Positions 37,260-57,881 of a stretch of DNA of 64,000 bases are shown in pieces. Each line of letters starts with the position of its first letter. Position 1 is the stretch's first letter. Source of the stretch: Whitmania pigra (lineage: Eukaryota > Annelida > Clitellata > Hirudinida > Haemopidae). The DNA lies in contig JAJTWR010000182.1 of assembly GCA_021613335.1 (NCBI GenBank), positions 2,097,501-2,161,500 of the forward strand. The letters are read 5' to 3'. The notes below the pieces were generated by a model that worked only from the letters and a program-made list of their open reading frames with translations, had not been told where the DNA came from and did not search any database. Made by a program: the position numbers and the translations under genes.

Positions 37260-40200
37260 CGATGGCATATCAATGTTAGTATCTGTTAGCCTCAATTTGT
37301 TTAAATTTGCTTCCGTCTTCTTATCATCCAACGAATGAACAGTTTGCCCACTGGTTGCAGTGACGAATGATCGTGCCTCCAACAACTTGTCCCGAGATTT
37401 TCGACGCCTTAAGAAAGTCACGCTGTATTTTCATTACGTCAAAAATGATGACGACAACGATGATGGCAGTGTTGGAGATTATCATTTTATTATTAAATCA
37501 TATTAAGCTGAAAATTATGCGAGTCACAAGCCACAGTTGTACGGTCCATCCAATCAGTCATTAGTCAGTAGTCATGTTCAGACATGCTTTAATTATTTTT
37601 AAGTAACATTTCAGCTGGTAGTCTCTTGTCAGCATCGGTACATTAAAATAGTTAATTAATTTACAAGTGTTAATTTCCTCCGTCCGTCATTTTGTGACAT
37701 ACGGTCTCGAGACACAACAATTTAGGTCTAAATTATCTTTGAAAAAGTTATCCTCAATTGTTTTGACACCCTGATGATCTATCGCTCGCAATTTAAACAA
37801 TTTGGAAAAAAAAGTAAATTCAGGAAAAAAAAGAGGAAATGAGATATTACTACCTCGGAAGCTAATATGAGGACAGATGTAATAAAGGGTACTATTTTAG
37901 TGTAGGTAGCCTCATTACACATCCCCTTAAAAAAATTACGAGTAGGGATATAGACAGCAATGGTAATGTTACTGGTAATTTGGCGGATACAAATGAAGGT
38001 TATTTCCATGAGATGCTATTAGATGGAGTTGTTTGTGACTGTTTGAGAGAGGGGTCAGTAATAAGGAATATGCGAATGTGAAGGTAAATACAATAGCAAT
38101 GAATGTAATGCAAATGCATTTTTAAAAAAGTTATGAAGGATTAGGGTATAGTTATTTTCACATTTAACGGTGTTATTATTCTAACATCCATAAATTGAAT
38201 ATTTTGCTTAAGTTTAAAACGTATAAATATTTTAAATTAACGTTTATCATAAAAACAATCTTAAATTATGAAGACAAACTTATGTCCAAAATTAAGTAAT
38301 ATCGGTATAAAAAAAAGTGTTTCTGCTAATTAACAATTATTGTTAGTATTATTAATACATTATTACAGTTGTTATTATTACTAGTTGCAATATCGATGTA
38401 AAACATTATACACCACAGGATGCTTGCTCCCGATTCTGGGACCACTCATGGACAAACCATGTACCCATCCTCCCGCTTCTCCCACGAACTTGTCCCAAGA
38501 CTCTTCTTATCATCCGATAGGGTTTAAATCCTTAATTTTATTGGCCATATTCCTGCTCACCTGGATTTCTCCCAGTGCACTTTTATCTCTATGGTTGAGA
38601 TTAAATGTTAAACCAGGGATGAACGGCGCTAACGCATTCACCCGAGATGACTGCAGAATTCCTTTGCAGGTGTAATCATAATGAGCGATTGAGAGCAGAC
38701 CAGGCAAGAACCCGTCTTAACAACCCAGGCAAATCAAGCCCCAACCCCAAATTCCAGATCCTGCTAAGTCTTGTCGTTACAATTGCAAACCCAAAATGCT
38801 ACCAACATTCGGAATCAAAAGCAGAATAAGCTCTAGGGAGCCCTAACGTATCCATACTTACCTGAACAAATAAACGTCCAATCAGCATACCTGCACAAAT
38901 AAACGTCCAATCAACTCAGCTAAAACAGAATCCAATTGATCATTAGGCCTGTTAGCTCCGCCCATTTCAACAAATCCATTAGTACCTCATCCAACATACT
39001 CTTGGGACGGCATGACAAACAAATACTCAGATCCTTCTGCCCAGTCATTACTACTATCATAATCACTGTCAATACATTTCTCCTCCTTTCACTTCCTCTT
39101 TCTGAAATTGAAAAGAGAAGTGGAAGCTTAGTCATTGGAAATACCGAACTTCCACCCCGTGACCTTCAAAGGTCAAAGTGGACATTAACAACATTAACAA
39201 CGGTGACGATGACAACTTCAAAGGCCATCGAATCACTTACAGGGCGATAATAGATCTAGCGATTTGTCAATAATAATGATTCGCAATAAATGAAGTGCTA
39301 CTGGAGTCTTTACGTGAAATATCAAGTAACTGATTGTTGTCGTATAATTAATAATAACGATAAATTACTATTATAATAATTATATTAATCATCATATTAA
39401 TAATTATTATTAATATTATTTACAGAGCACTAGGCATTTAAGAACAGCAAGAAGCGCGAATAGTTCTAAATTCCAAGATAACATGTAAAAGGTAACACCA
39501 TGGAGCCATTACAGACTCAGAAAGTTACCACCTAGTGACGATGATGATGACGATGACAATGATGCTCATGATAATTACGATAATCATGATAGTAGTGTAC
39601 GAGTCTGGTGATGATATTGATGAAATATTAAGTGGCCGACGATGACGTAAACCATAGCTTTGATAACCGCGGTGAAAATGTTACGTCGATGACGTCAAAA
39701 ACTTGTCCGTACAATGCGATGATATGAAAGCGTCGACGAATAAAACAGACAATCGCATCAATAATAATTAACGCAATTAGTTATCTACAGTTACATTTGC
39801 AATTAATTAGTGTAACTAATTAACAGCGATCGTGGCGATGAGTGAAGTTAAATAACCTAGGAGTGCCGAGGAGTGCTCAACTCCTCAATAGAACGTCTGA
39901 TGCTGGGTGAAGGAAGTCAAAATCTAAGAAGCCATGTGGACCACCACCACCATTCCAGTGGGACCAAGAAACGTAATAGCCCTGGCTGCTGAAAACACGT
40001 GGAACGTGGATGATGACTCCCGAAAAAAAAGGATGGAGATGACAAAAAAGAAGCCGATAAAATCTCACACGGAAAGTAACCGTAAATAAATAGAAAAGAC
40101 GCAAGACTCTCACGCAAGCACAGTCTTACGCAGAGACTTCCTGCATGACTCGACCTCTCTTTTACAAAGAATACTTAAAACCATCTCCCCTAAATGAGGA

Positions 40201-40980
40201 CAGAGCAGACGACAAAGACACAAAACCTTAAGTTAAGCGTGCTCCTTCTAAACTGCTCTAACAAAGCTGCATAATTTTCGAATGCCATCGGCTCGAGTCA
40301 TCGGCAGCAAATCCGATGAGAACTTGAAGACGCGCTTAAGTCGTTTAGAGTGCATCGGGAGAGAAGAGGGGATCGAAACAGTGCAGACGATCAGACACAC
40401 TAGCTAACGATTCAAGCCAACGGTCAGGCAAGCAACTGCTCGAGAGATGCCCTCTCGCCGTCCAATGAGAATCATGTCCGATCAACTGAAACGAGCCTCC
40501 CCTGATTAGAACCTTGTTAAAAGCAACATTTCTAAGCCGTGGAGAACAGAGGATGAACCTAATTGTCTGCGAATCAAAATGCAAAACAAACCTTAAAATC
40601 AAACAACTCAGGCGATCCGACAACACATTCTCTTACAACATCGAACCACAACAGCGACGACGATGGCGTTCCTCATTTTCACGTGCGTGCGTGTGTTTGT
40701 GTGTGTGTGAATAAAAATATCAAAAGTTACAAAATGATCAATAGCTGGATAGATCAAACTGATGCTTAATTTTATAAAAAAAAAACTGTAACAACAACAT
40801 TTGATATAGAAACACAACATCAGCAAAGAAGGATGCCTGGCAGGACAGACAGACAGAACGAATGACTAAATCGACGAAAGCATCTTCCTGGGAATCCCCG
40901 CCAAAGATGGAGAGCTTGCAGGGCGAATCGAAACTCTGTCTGCCCCCCTCGACCAGACTCCCGAAGGTCATCTACCGACT
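37260..40980. other. Intergenic region downstream of GSK3, no supported gene
   Basis: Several short open frames (for example plus 38385-38675 and minus 38510-38707) have no recognisable domain. 39534-39740 has GAT units and a TGACGTCA near 39689. Part of 39.8-40.98 kb may be GSK3 3' UTR. I cannot support any coding gene here. Confidence 0.45.
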
Positions 40981-40988
40981 CGTGTCCG

Positions 40989-48975
<7,987 letters not shown>

Positions 48976-49703
48976 GCTGAAAGATCTATGTGACGAATAG
49001 AAATGGATGGACAACTGCAGGATCTATTCGACCATTGGACGACAAAAATAATGGGCTGAAGTCCACAGAACTGTAGAATGGTAGAGAAAAGGGCTTTTTA
49101 AGAACTAGTCAGATTAAACACTTAATTATTAGCATTCTTAGCTTCGATGTTTATCTTAACAACATGATCAGCTGGTGTGAAAGATAGAGGTCATGATTAT
49201 TGTAAAAAATTAGTGTGATGGTTCGCATTTGTATTGCTATGCTGCAACTTAGAAACAATATATTAAACTGATCAAATCGGTAACATTTTTGTAAATTTAA
49301 ATTCTTATAATTCACAAAAATAAACAAAACCTTGAATTATCTGGCTGTAATTAATTGTATGTATTCCAAATAAGTAGCTAACAAATCCTTAATCTTATAT
49401 TCCATAAATTACATAATCTTATGTAATATTAATCTTAATATTTCTTCTCAAGATAAATCCACAAAATGACCAATTAAGCCAGTTAAACAACTACTTAATT
49501 AACGAGTGGTTCAGTAATATTTATGTACTTAAAGATGTCTGATGCTCATTGTCTATTCACAATATCAAGAATCACAATGTCAAACATTGAAAAACTAAAC
49601 GATCGTTAATATAAGCCGTAAGTTTGAGATGCTTCCAAAACAACTTATAAATAATTTACAGTGAGAGAATAAATATGATTTAAATGCCAAGTAGGGTTCT
49701 TAC

Positions 49704-49860
49704 CGGACAAGTATCGGTAAACGACAGCTGAATACAAAAACCACTCCCTTGGAAACGAGATCCAACGAACGATACAAAATCGAGCGACAAAAAGCCAGAC
49801 GAGCCGTCAAAAATAAGAAATGCAAACAAAACCACTAGAATGGCCGACAAAGATCTCCTC
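49704..49860 (-). other. Probable untranslated first exon of GSK3
   Basis: On the minus strand a good splice donor (CCG followed by GTAAGA) ends at 49704. A matching acceptor-like CAG lies one base before the GSK3 ATG at about 48977. No reading frame here starts with ATG and joins GSK3 in frame, so it would be 5' UTR. The upstream edge (transcription start) is not visible; 49860 is a guess set just before the CRE. Confidence 0.45.
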
Positions 49861-49870
49861 ACCAGGAGTG

Positions 49871-49878
49871 TGACGTCA
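49871..49878. promoter_or_regulatory. Palindromic cAMP-response element between GSK3 and EBAG9
   Basis: The full CRE TGACGTCA lies in the gap between the putative GSK3 first exon (minus) and the EBAG9 start codon at 50230 (plus). CREB/ATF sites of this form are commonly found close to animal transcription starts. Its place in a head-to-head intergenic gap makes a shared promoter role plausible, but this is inference. Confidence 0.5.
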
Positions 49879-50229
49879 CATCATGCAACCATTACAAGCT
49901 TCAGATAATGTATATATAATGACAAAATTTATTTAATTTTAAATATATTTTTAAAAATATTTAATTTGTATTCAATCGCTATTTCGTTGCAGCTTTGACA
50001 CCATTGAGCTTTTCACAAAAACCTTTAAAACTTATTATACAATTTTGTTTTAAGCTTACATTTATTTTAAAATTACTAAACATAAAAATTGTAATTGAAA
50101 CAAGAGTTTTTGAAAATAATATACTGTCAACATTTTATTTTTGGCTCGGAGTTTGCTGTCGATTACTGATCGATGTAGGTGGCTGTCATTACTTTGATGG
50201 ACCTTCTGTTGTTTTTAAATTAATTAAAA

Positions 50230-51337
50230 ATGGGGTTGTTGAGACCGATAACAAGATTTTTTACGATGTTGTGGGGCTTTTTCAATAAGCTTTTGTGTTT
50301 TTTGCATATAAAACGTAATCGCAAATATTCTGGTTCAATATTACCTCTTCACAACGAACCGGTTTTTAGAGCGGTGTCTAACGATGTACAGCTGCCTGTT
50401 CCGACAAACGATGTAAGATTCATATCTGTCGCAGTGCGACATTGCATCATTAACGTTATAACAAACATTGAAATCATCACAGGTGGAATTGGAATCATGG
50501 GAGGTCTGGGAACCAGAAAATAAGCTCAATGAACAGAATAAATCCCACAATCAACACTTGAACACTAATTTTCCAACAAATAAGATGAATGCTATGAAAG
50601 GCTCAGAGGACATGTCAAACATTGATTACTTTCAAGCCCTTCAACTTGAGCCTGAGATCAAGAAGACTCAGAAGGTTTTATTGTCTTGATAACTTATTTA
50701 AAATGACTAAATCTTCTTTTAGATATTTTAGGCAGCATATTTATATTGTATACTTACATTGTTTGGATATTAGACTACCAATATGCAAAACTATTTTATA
50801 TGTTATAAAATGAGATACTTATTAAGAGCATTTATGATGTTGCTTTCCAAGAGCACTTCTTAGTATAGACTAGGTTGTGGATGAGGCACATGACGACCAT
50901 TAATTTTAGTGGCTCATAATTTTACATTTTTTGATGGACTATAGATAATCATAAGGAAAAAGGAGGAACAGCAAACATCAACCAATCGACTGGCAATGGC
51001 GGAAGTTACTCCCACGGTGAGTCGACGCAACTTTGTGTGCGACTGAAACAAAAATATGGCTGAAGGAATATTTGAATCTCATTGGCTTATAGTTTTTACA
51101 GAGTTACACAATGATAAACCAACTTTCTTTCAGAGCGATCTTGGAACCTTAGAAGACGTTGAAAGTGGAGGTTGGGCCGAAGAAGCGGAAGAAGACATAA
51201 CCACGGACGCCATCAGGAACAAGAGGCGCATGGAGAGGGAAAAGAAGCTACTGGAACACTATCAGAAGAAGCAAGAAAAAGAATTGCAACAAAACAAAAG
51301 ACGGGATCGAGTGAGTGCTCTGGGCAAACTCTCCTGA
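50230..51337 (+). CDS. EBAG9: EBAG9 / RCAS1 homologue, complete, 4 exons
   Basis: Homologue of the oestrogen receptor-binding fragment-associated antigen 9, a Golgi membrane protein linked to secretory traffic in vertebrates. Exons: 50230-50412, 50483-50674, 50945-51016 and 51134-51337. All four are whole numbers of codons (phase 0 junctions, GT-AG), giving 216 aa against 213 in human. Residues 8-27 are a hydrophobic, Phe/Leu-rich N-terminal membrane segment followed by a basic KRNRK patch. The middle has WEVWEPE (human WTSWDED) and DYF...KKTQK (human DYFKDMTPTIRKTQK). Exon 4 has SDLGTLEDVESGGWAEE and a charged coiled coil rich in Arg, Lys, Glu and Gln, ending in KLS as in human. Exon 3 (24 codons) replaces a longer human segment. 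Exon 2's donor GTTTTA is weaker than the others but frame and homology support it. The gene diverges from GSK3 and converges on CLK. Confidence 0.93.
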
Positions 51338-51501
51338 ACAATCGATCCTAGACAGTGTGAACCCAAGCTCGTTTGCTTTTGGAGACAATTTGAATAATTG
51401 TACTTTGATTGTGCTAGGGATTTCACTCCCGATTTTTTATTTGGTGCCTATTAAAGTCAACTGCCCGCCTATTTGTTCTGTAACTGTGAATAGAGAGAAG
51501 T

Positions 51502-51507
51502 AATAAA
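51502..51507 (+). promoter_or_regulatory. Candidate EBAG9 polyadenylation signal
   Basis: AATAAA lies 165 bp after the EBAG9 stop codon on the coding strand, a usual distance for an animal 3' UTR. No transcript evidence is available. Confidence 0.5.
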
Positions 51508-51665
51508 ACCATCTTTCTGTTAAAAATCTGTTGGACGTCTAGTTTAGCCAGCTTAATTCTAGGCAAGTCGGGAACACGCCTCGACTGTTCAAGATCATTC
51601 TGTTCATAAAGCAATGAATGTGTTACAATCTTTAAGCAATTTTAAGAAATTATCACTGAGGATGG

Positions 51666-51807
51666 GCACCCCGTCAAAATAGCCCCGTCAAAATATAAAA
51701 CTCATTTCATTTAATCAAATTTGAAATAAGTTACAGGTTAATGTATCAACTCATATAAATATTTTTTTTATAAAGATACATTGACAGGGCTATTTTGACG
51801 GGTCACC
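51666..51807. mobile_element. 142-bp miniature of the foldback element
   Basis: The left end starts GCACCCCGTCAAAATAGCCC and the right end, read on the other strand, starts GGTGACCCGTCAAAATAGCCC, so the ends are inverted repeats. The same two end types bound the 1.44-kb element at 21.6-23.0 kb. The 10-bp direct repeat CTGAGGATGG flanks it (51656-51665 and 51808-51817), as expected of a target-site duplication. It sits between the 3' ends of EBAG9 and CLK. Only about 90 bp of AT-rich sequence separates the arms and no coding capacity is present. Confidence 0.85.
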
Positions 51808-52108
51808 CTGAGGATGGAGTTGGGTACCAAAATTTGACTTCACCACTGGGATGTAAGAGCAATTTTATGATAGCCAAAGCACAATCTAAAATACCAATTT
51901 TGTTTTGGCGCTTTTGATTCATTCGAGCAACTGACACCGAAATGCAGATAATTTGATCCCGTAGGATCTTCTATTTTCAAGCAACAGAAAAGCTTTTATG
52001 TCTATTTAAATAATCTGAAGAACTATGATCTTCAACAGCACAGGCAAACAAATATATACAAGTACACATATGTATAGGTCTTCAAATGCAGATCTCTTGC
52101 AGTCAGTG

Positions 52109-55100
52109 TCATCTGCTGATGCTATAACCACCAGCGGTATGAGAGGATTTCCTATTTGTGCGATGATGATAATAATGATGATGGCCGAGCTTCCTGAAGA
52201 AGGGATGTCTCATAGCCTCGGACAACGTGACCCTCGACCTGTCGTCGTATCTGAGCATCTCGTAGAGAAGGTCAAAGAGCATCCTATGTTCTGGACTCTC
52301 CTCTTTCATGTATTTCTGGCACAAAAGTACAAACACAAATCAGCATTTTAAAAGCATAAAGCAATGAACTAAGCTAGCAGTAGTTAAGTGATTAAAGCAT
52401 TGTAGGAACGTTCCATGCAATTACAATAAAGTCAACAATAGACTATGTTTAATTGATGCTCTTAAAATGCAATGCATCACAAATCTCTTCTTACTCTGAG
52501 ACTTTGACAGTTCTCTCTGACGTACCGTCCCGAGGCTGAACTGTCATCCCAATCTAACTTTCCATGGTGGAAATATTTGGTTTTTCTGCAAAGTTAAGTT
52601 AAGAAATGTATTAATTAATTACATGCAAAAGTGTGCAACACAACATTGTTTACGAAGCATGTGCTTCATACATAGAAAGGACAAATAATACGGCCATACA
52701 ACAAACAACATTGTTTACAAAGCATGTGCCATACAACAAACTTATTGAAAAGAAAGTTGAAACAGACATACTTGGACTTTCGGAGCATCTGGGGTGGTAT
52801 CGGCCCAAGAATCCTCTCCATCATGGCCATGTGTTCGAGATTGTCATGAGTCTGAAGGTAAAGGAATGGTTACCAGTGGGAACAGGCGACTTACAATCAT
52901 TGCAATTGGTTCAATTAGTAAGTTATCGGCCTCAAGTGACAAATTAAATCATACCTGAAACAGAGTATTCCCAGTGTAGAGCTCAAATATTATACAGCCT
53001 ATGCTCCATACGTCGCACGGATGAGACCAGCCCAACTCTGCAGAGGCCAAGAATAGTTAGCTTTATTACTTTGTAACATATTACCACTAAAAATCTTTAA
53101 AATTGAAATTTTGTAAAACTCCACCAACCGAGAAGAACCTCGGGCGCCCTGTAATGACGGGTCGACACAACAGAACTATGATGTTCGTGGTCAAAAGTGG
53201 CAGATCCAAAATCAATGAGCTCAATGTCGGACGACCTCACCACATTGACCGGCTTGTTCTGAGTGGAGAAGAAAAACAACGGTTAGAAGGACTGGTACAA
53301 CTAAGAGCACATGTGGTGGAGCAATGTCAACTTATTGGTCTAATGATTTCAAATTCCAACGATGACTTTACCCCAGCTTGCACCAACTCAGGTTGGATGA
53401 CCTAAAACTGGCTAATGGATGGATGCGACATGGACATGGTAATGACCATGGGTAGATAATTTGGACAGAACAAGATAAAACCATTCATAATAAACTTGGC
53501 AAGCAAGAGAAAGATCAGAATAGCCATAATAAATTCCCATGGCCTCATTAAGTATGGAAGCTTTATAGATGAATTAACCTACTACTGACCACAAATATGT
53601 AATAAAAAACAAACGAATGAATGAGTGAGCGAATGAGGCGCAAGGATGAATTACCATCAGGGGATTGAACATGACGTCAGATGTAGAATTGTGAAACAAT
53701 ATATTCTCTGGTTTCAAATCGGTGTGAGTCAGCTCATTATTGTGCAAAACTAGTAAATGAATTGAAAATTATCGCTAAAAATCTCATAAAATAAAAGAAT
53801 CATGTATTTATGCATAGAAAAAAAATTAGATTAAAATCATACTACAATCCTGACAAACTGCACAGAGCCGTTAAGGCCCCATGCACCTATAAACCTGTCA
53901 AAACAAAAATTAACGCACAGGATTCCACTCATATTATTATGCTAATTAAGACTGGATTGAGAATAAGACAATTCCTCCGAATATAAATCACATGCGTTTA
54001 AAATAATTACTAACCATTAATTATAAGTAACATATTACAACTATTAGCACTATCATCACAAATCTTAATAACCAGTTGCATTTTATTATATATTGTTACA
54101 GTACGATCCACAATTAAACAATACTAAATACAATCACTTAGAAATATTAGACAAGATATAACTTTCACAGCTAATTTGCTTCTAGTGTACATTCTTAGAG
54201 CTTCTCAAAAGTATACAGTATAATAAATATAATAAGTATAATTTTCTAATACTAGCTCGAACTCATAAATCATAATAAAAAATAATTCTCCATCCATGGA
54301 AATAATGGTCACACGCAGGGAATAATGGTCAACTTACACAGAACTGATTTGCACAGCTGATAGGCTATGTGGCGCACTTGGTCCAGACAAAATGGCTGAA
54401 AGTCGTTCCTTTTCTGTGTAAGCAATAAAGGAATTAAAAACATCTGAGTAACTTGAAAATAAAACAAGACAATCCTGACCAGAGTGTTTAAGATAGAAAG
54501 AAAAATAAACAAATAAATAAGCCTTTTCATCATCATCTGGGCAATGACTCACCAAAAACTCAAACACACTGTCTCCAAATTTGTTGAATACAATACAGAC
54601 ATGTCCGTGGTAATCAAACCAGTTGAGCATTTTAATGCAACTACTGTCAAGTTGAAAACAAAACATCTATTCTAATGCTGGTCCTAACTTATAAATACTG
54701 TATCATGTTATCCTCGCGATCGTATAGGTTAATGCCGACGGCATCGGTAATTACGACCGCTCTATTGCATTACGCATTGGATTGCACAAAAACTGGCAGT
54801 CACTTACTGGTCTCCGAACGGATCTCTAGTGTTGATTCTATTGAGAACATTTATTTCCAGTTTAGCAGCCTCTCTATACTTTTTAACATTCCTTATGATC
54901 TTCATTGCAACAGATGAGTTGTTTCTGTTGAAAGGAGGCAAAAAAAGGAATTAATTTCAAAGCCCAACATTGACATTATACAATACAATTAGAAATACAG
55001 GTGGTTTTCTTAAGTTAATAATACTTATTCTTAAAATGTATTTGTTGGGCCAACAAAGTACAAACAATTCATCAACAAAGATGAACAAACCTCATCAAGT

Positions 55101-56191
55101 CAATACACTCCACAACCCTTCCAAATGTTCCCTCTCCAAGTACACTCTTTACAACATCTGTTTAAGAGTGAACATGAAAAACACTTTGGTATAACACAAA
55201 TATGTTGAGAATTGCTTGCAATTTTAGACTTAAATTCACAACAGTTAACTTATAAACTTAATGAGAGTTTTAGAACTTAAGACTATCAAGCAACTTACAT
55301 CTAGATTCCAATATATCACCAGGGATGCAAACCAAGTGAGCGTTCTTATCGTTCGGAACGCTGGAAGATCTTTCGCATGTAGTCGACCTACTGCGACTTC
55401 TGCTGCTGCTAGAGCTGCTACTACTACGAGACTAAATGAGACAAAAATAAGTAAATAAGTCTTTGAGATTGAAACATATTTGTCTGTATTTCAACTGCTA
55501 GTCAACAAAAAGTGAGTGCTTCACTTAAAACAAAAACAATAGCTAATAAAAATTTAGATAAGATCATGAATCACTTATGAAGAATGTCAACTTCATAATA
55601 TGTTTTACTATTCCTTCGCTTTTGGCCATTTGGCTAGCTGAGAGGCACCATACAAATGGTTGAGTGCCCCTGGCGCTTAAGTTTATGGCGCTTTACAAAT
55701 AAACATATTCCTATACTCTAAATGCTTACCCTACTCGAGCTAGAATAGCTACTGCTGTATTTGTTGCGTCTGTCACGACTGTAACTGTCGCTCGAAGATC
55801 TCCTGTATCTTTTCCTTGAAGTGTGACCTCTGGAATCAAGATCTTCCTGGTCCCTTCTGTATGACTTGTTTTGATAATCATACCTCCTATAACTTTAAAA
55901 ATAGCTAAATTAGTCTAACAACCAAACAGACATTGCTATAAATCCGTAAATTGAACACAAATATTAATGATAAAACTCCCCGGGTTGCTAAATAAAACTT
56001 TAGTAAAAATACCTTCTGTCATCACAATGCCTGTCGTCATATTTCCTGTTATAACGATCGTAACCACGGTATCTTCCGTAACAATCATAGTCTCTTTCTC
56101 CTCTGTCACTGTAACTCGGTGATTTCCTGGAACGTTTGTAATAATGACTGGGAACGGAAGAACTCCGAGACCTCCTCCTTTTGTACGGCAT
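52109..56191 (-). CDS. CLK: CDC2-like (LAMMER) kinase, CLK family, complete, 13 exons
   Basis: Nuclear dual-specificity kinase that phosphorylates SR splicing factors. Exons in transcript order: 56191-56013, 55886-55730, 55431-55299, 55157-55091, 54924-54808, 54643-54553, 54413-54338, 53749-53655, 53258-53129, 53037-52955, 52851-52772, 52585-52495, 52315-52109. Every junction is GT-AG and in frame; the product is 501 aa (human CLK2 is 499). The ATG begins [12 protein letters not shown], opening an RS/RY-rich N-terminal domain (about 1-137). Kinase motifs: GEGTFG (164-169), Lys187 in VAMK, the LAMMER-type HTDLKPEN with Asp284, DFG at 321-323, STRHYRAPE, and the signature [11 protein letters not shown] (382-392). 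The tail is His-rich (a HHHYYHHR stretch), probably from a trinucleotide repeat in the last exon. Assignment to CLK is certain; which vertebrate paralogue it matches is not. Confidence 0.96.
55638..55710. repeat. Dispersed repeat in a CLK intron
   Basis: CAAATGGTTGAGTGCCCCTG ... CAAATAAACATATTCC matches the GSK3 intron 1 copy in word order and spacing, with more divergence. Confidence 0.45.
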
Positions 56192-56199
56192 ATTTCAGT

Positions 56200-57880
56200 A
56201 TATACTTTTTACTAAAAGTTCGAACTCATTGAGTGAAAATATTAAAAACAATACATCCCGATAATTCTTACTCAAAAGACAGAACAACTTCTACAATTAG
56301 AATCTGTTACAATAGCCACAGTTATAACGTAGGATCGAGCCAACCAACCCCAAGCTCAGACAATATGGCGAACAAATGTCGTAAGAATTAGTGGACTTTT
56401 GATTGTTTGATTAATAAAATATCAACTAGCTTAATCCGATATAAAAACAATTTATATTTTTATTTTATTGATGGAAAAGAAATAAAATCTATTTCATACG
56501 TATAATCTTAATAATGTTTTAAGAATTTACTGCATTCGTTATTTACACTCGCTAAAATTAATCGTGATCTAATTTGCAAAAAAGCTAATCTCACTATTTA
56601 TGTTAGATATTGAGAATAATGTGTTTTATACAAAAATTGTCTATACAAAATATTTTTAAACATGTAGCATGCTACATTTTGTAATGGTGATTTAACCTAG
56701 TAACCTAAATGAACCTACATTCCTATGAATTCCACAGGTTCTCCCAAAGAATCCCATTCCATAAAACTGACGTCAGGCGAGACTTATATCGATCTTGAAT
56801 AACGATGGGATTCCTGAAAAGTCACATGCAAAATTGCCCGCACTCTTGAAAGTGACTTCGTAATCAATGTTAAAAAAGTTTTCCACCAGAGCACTTAAAT
56901 TAATGAACCATTACGAGACACTGCACCTTGCATTCCATAACCAAAAACCCAGAAAAGATTGGCTTCACCGCTGGTAAAAACAATACAACGCGCACACAAC
57001 CTACTAAGAATTTAATTAATCCAAGTCATGTTTTCAGCTATGTTCTGATTAATTTAATATCAACGAATTCATTAGAAGTCGACAATTTTATTTGCAAGTG
57101 CATTTAATAATCACAGTAATCAGAATCACAAATCTAAGCAAAAAGCCCAATAGACAACACCGAAATAACATTAAGCGTCTGAGCAAATTCATTTGAATGT
57201 GCAAAGTAACCTCAGCATTTTCCTAAGCCACAACTGCTGAATCATGATCATCTAAAGCAGACATATAGTGAACATCTGTGAACATCTAGACCCCCCCTTG
57301 CAAAACATTTCAATCATTCACGTAAGCATTCATCGGCTTCGATAACCATTAATTATGTTGGCTTACAATAATTCCATATAATTAATAATTACATGTTTAA
57401 GCAAAGGATCAAATTTGACTGTCAACTAAAAAGCTATGGCAGAAAATCATGATTTGATTATATATAGATTGCAAACTGATCTAGTTCTTAAAGCAAACAA
57501 AATTGATAACTTGTCCACTAAAAATAACTTAGAGATCAGACAACACTCTTAGCAAAAGCTCAGGCTGAGTATCACGACCAATGACAATAACCAAAATTAA
57601 CCACCAACTGACCAAAAAGGTGCAACTATCAGAAAATACGTTCGAGATTGCAGAAATTAATAGGCCTCAAAAGATAGCAACATAAGAAATAACATAACTC
57701 AATGACTTGAACTTCCAGCAGTATAATTGCGTTGCCATAGAGATAACAAATGCATGCTTCCAAGAAGAAATAAAAAAAAAATAAATTAGAATCTGATAGA
57801 CCATCTTCACATTTAAAGCATTCCTCTCTTAATAACTGAGACTTCTTTGGGCAGCACAGACTAGTATTGGTCCTTCCTTG
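56200..57880. other. Intergenic region between CLK and the PH gene
   Basis: Holds the CLK upstream region and the PH gene's 3' flank. No additional coding frame or RNA gene recognised. Confidence 0.5.
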
Positions 57881-57881
57881 G

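Noticed and set aside
38385..38675. 96-codon plus-strand frame and the minus-strand frame 38510-38707
   Set aside because: No recognisable domain; two opposite open frames over the same DNA and no splice or homology support.
49680..49862. Hydrophobic frame as a coding first exon of GSK3
   Set aside because: It has no ATG, and its frame at the donor (phase 0) does not fit the phase 1 needed by GSK3 exon 2. The MSGRQRPTSF exon at 48873-48975 fits in both homology and phase.
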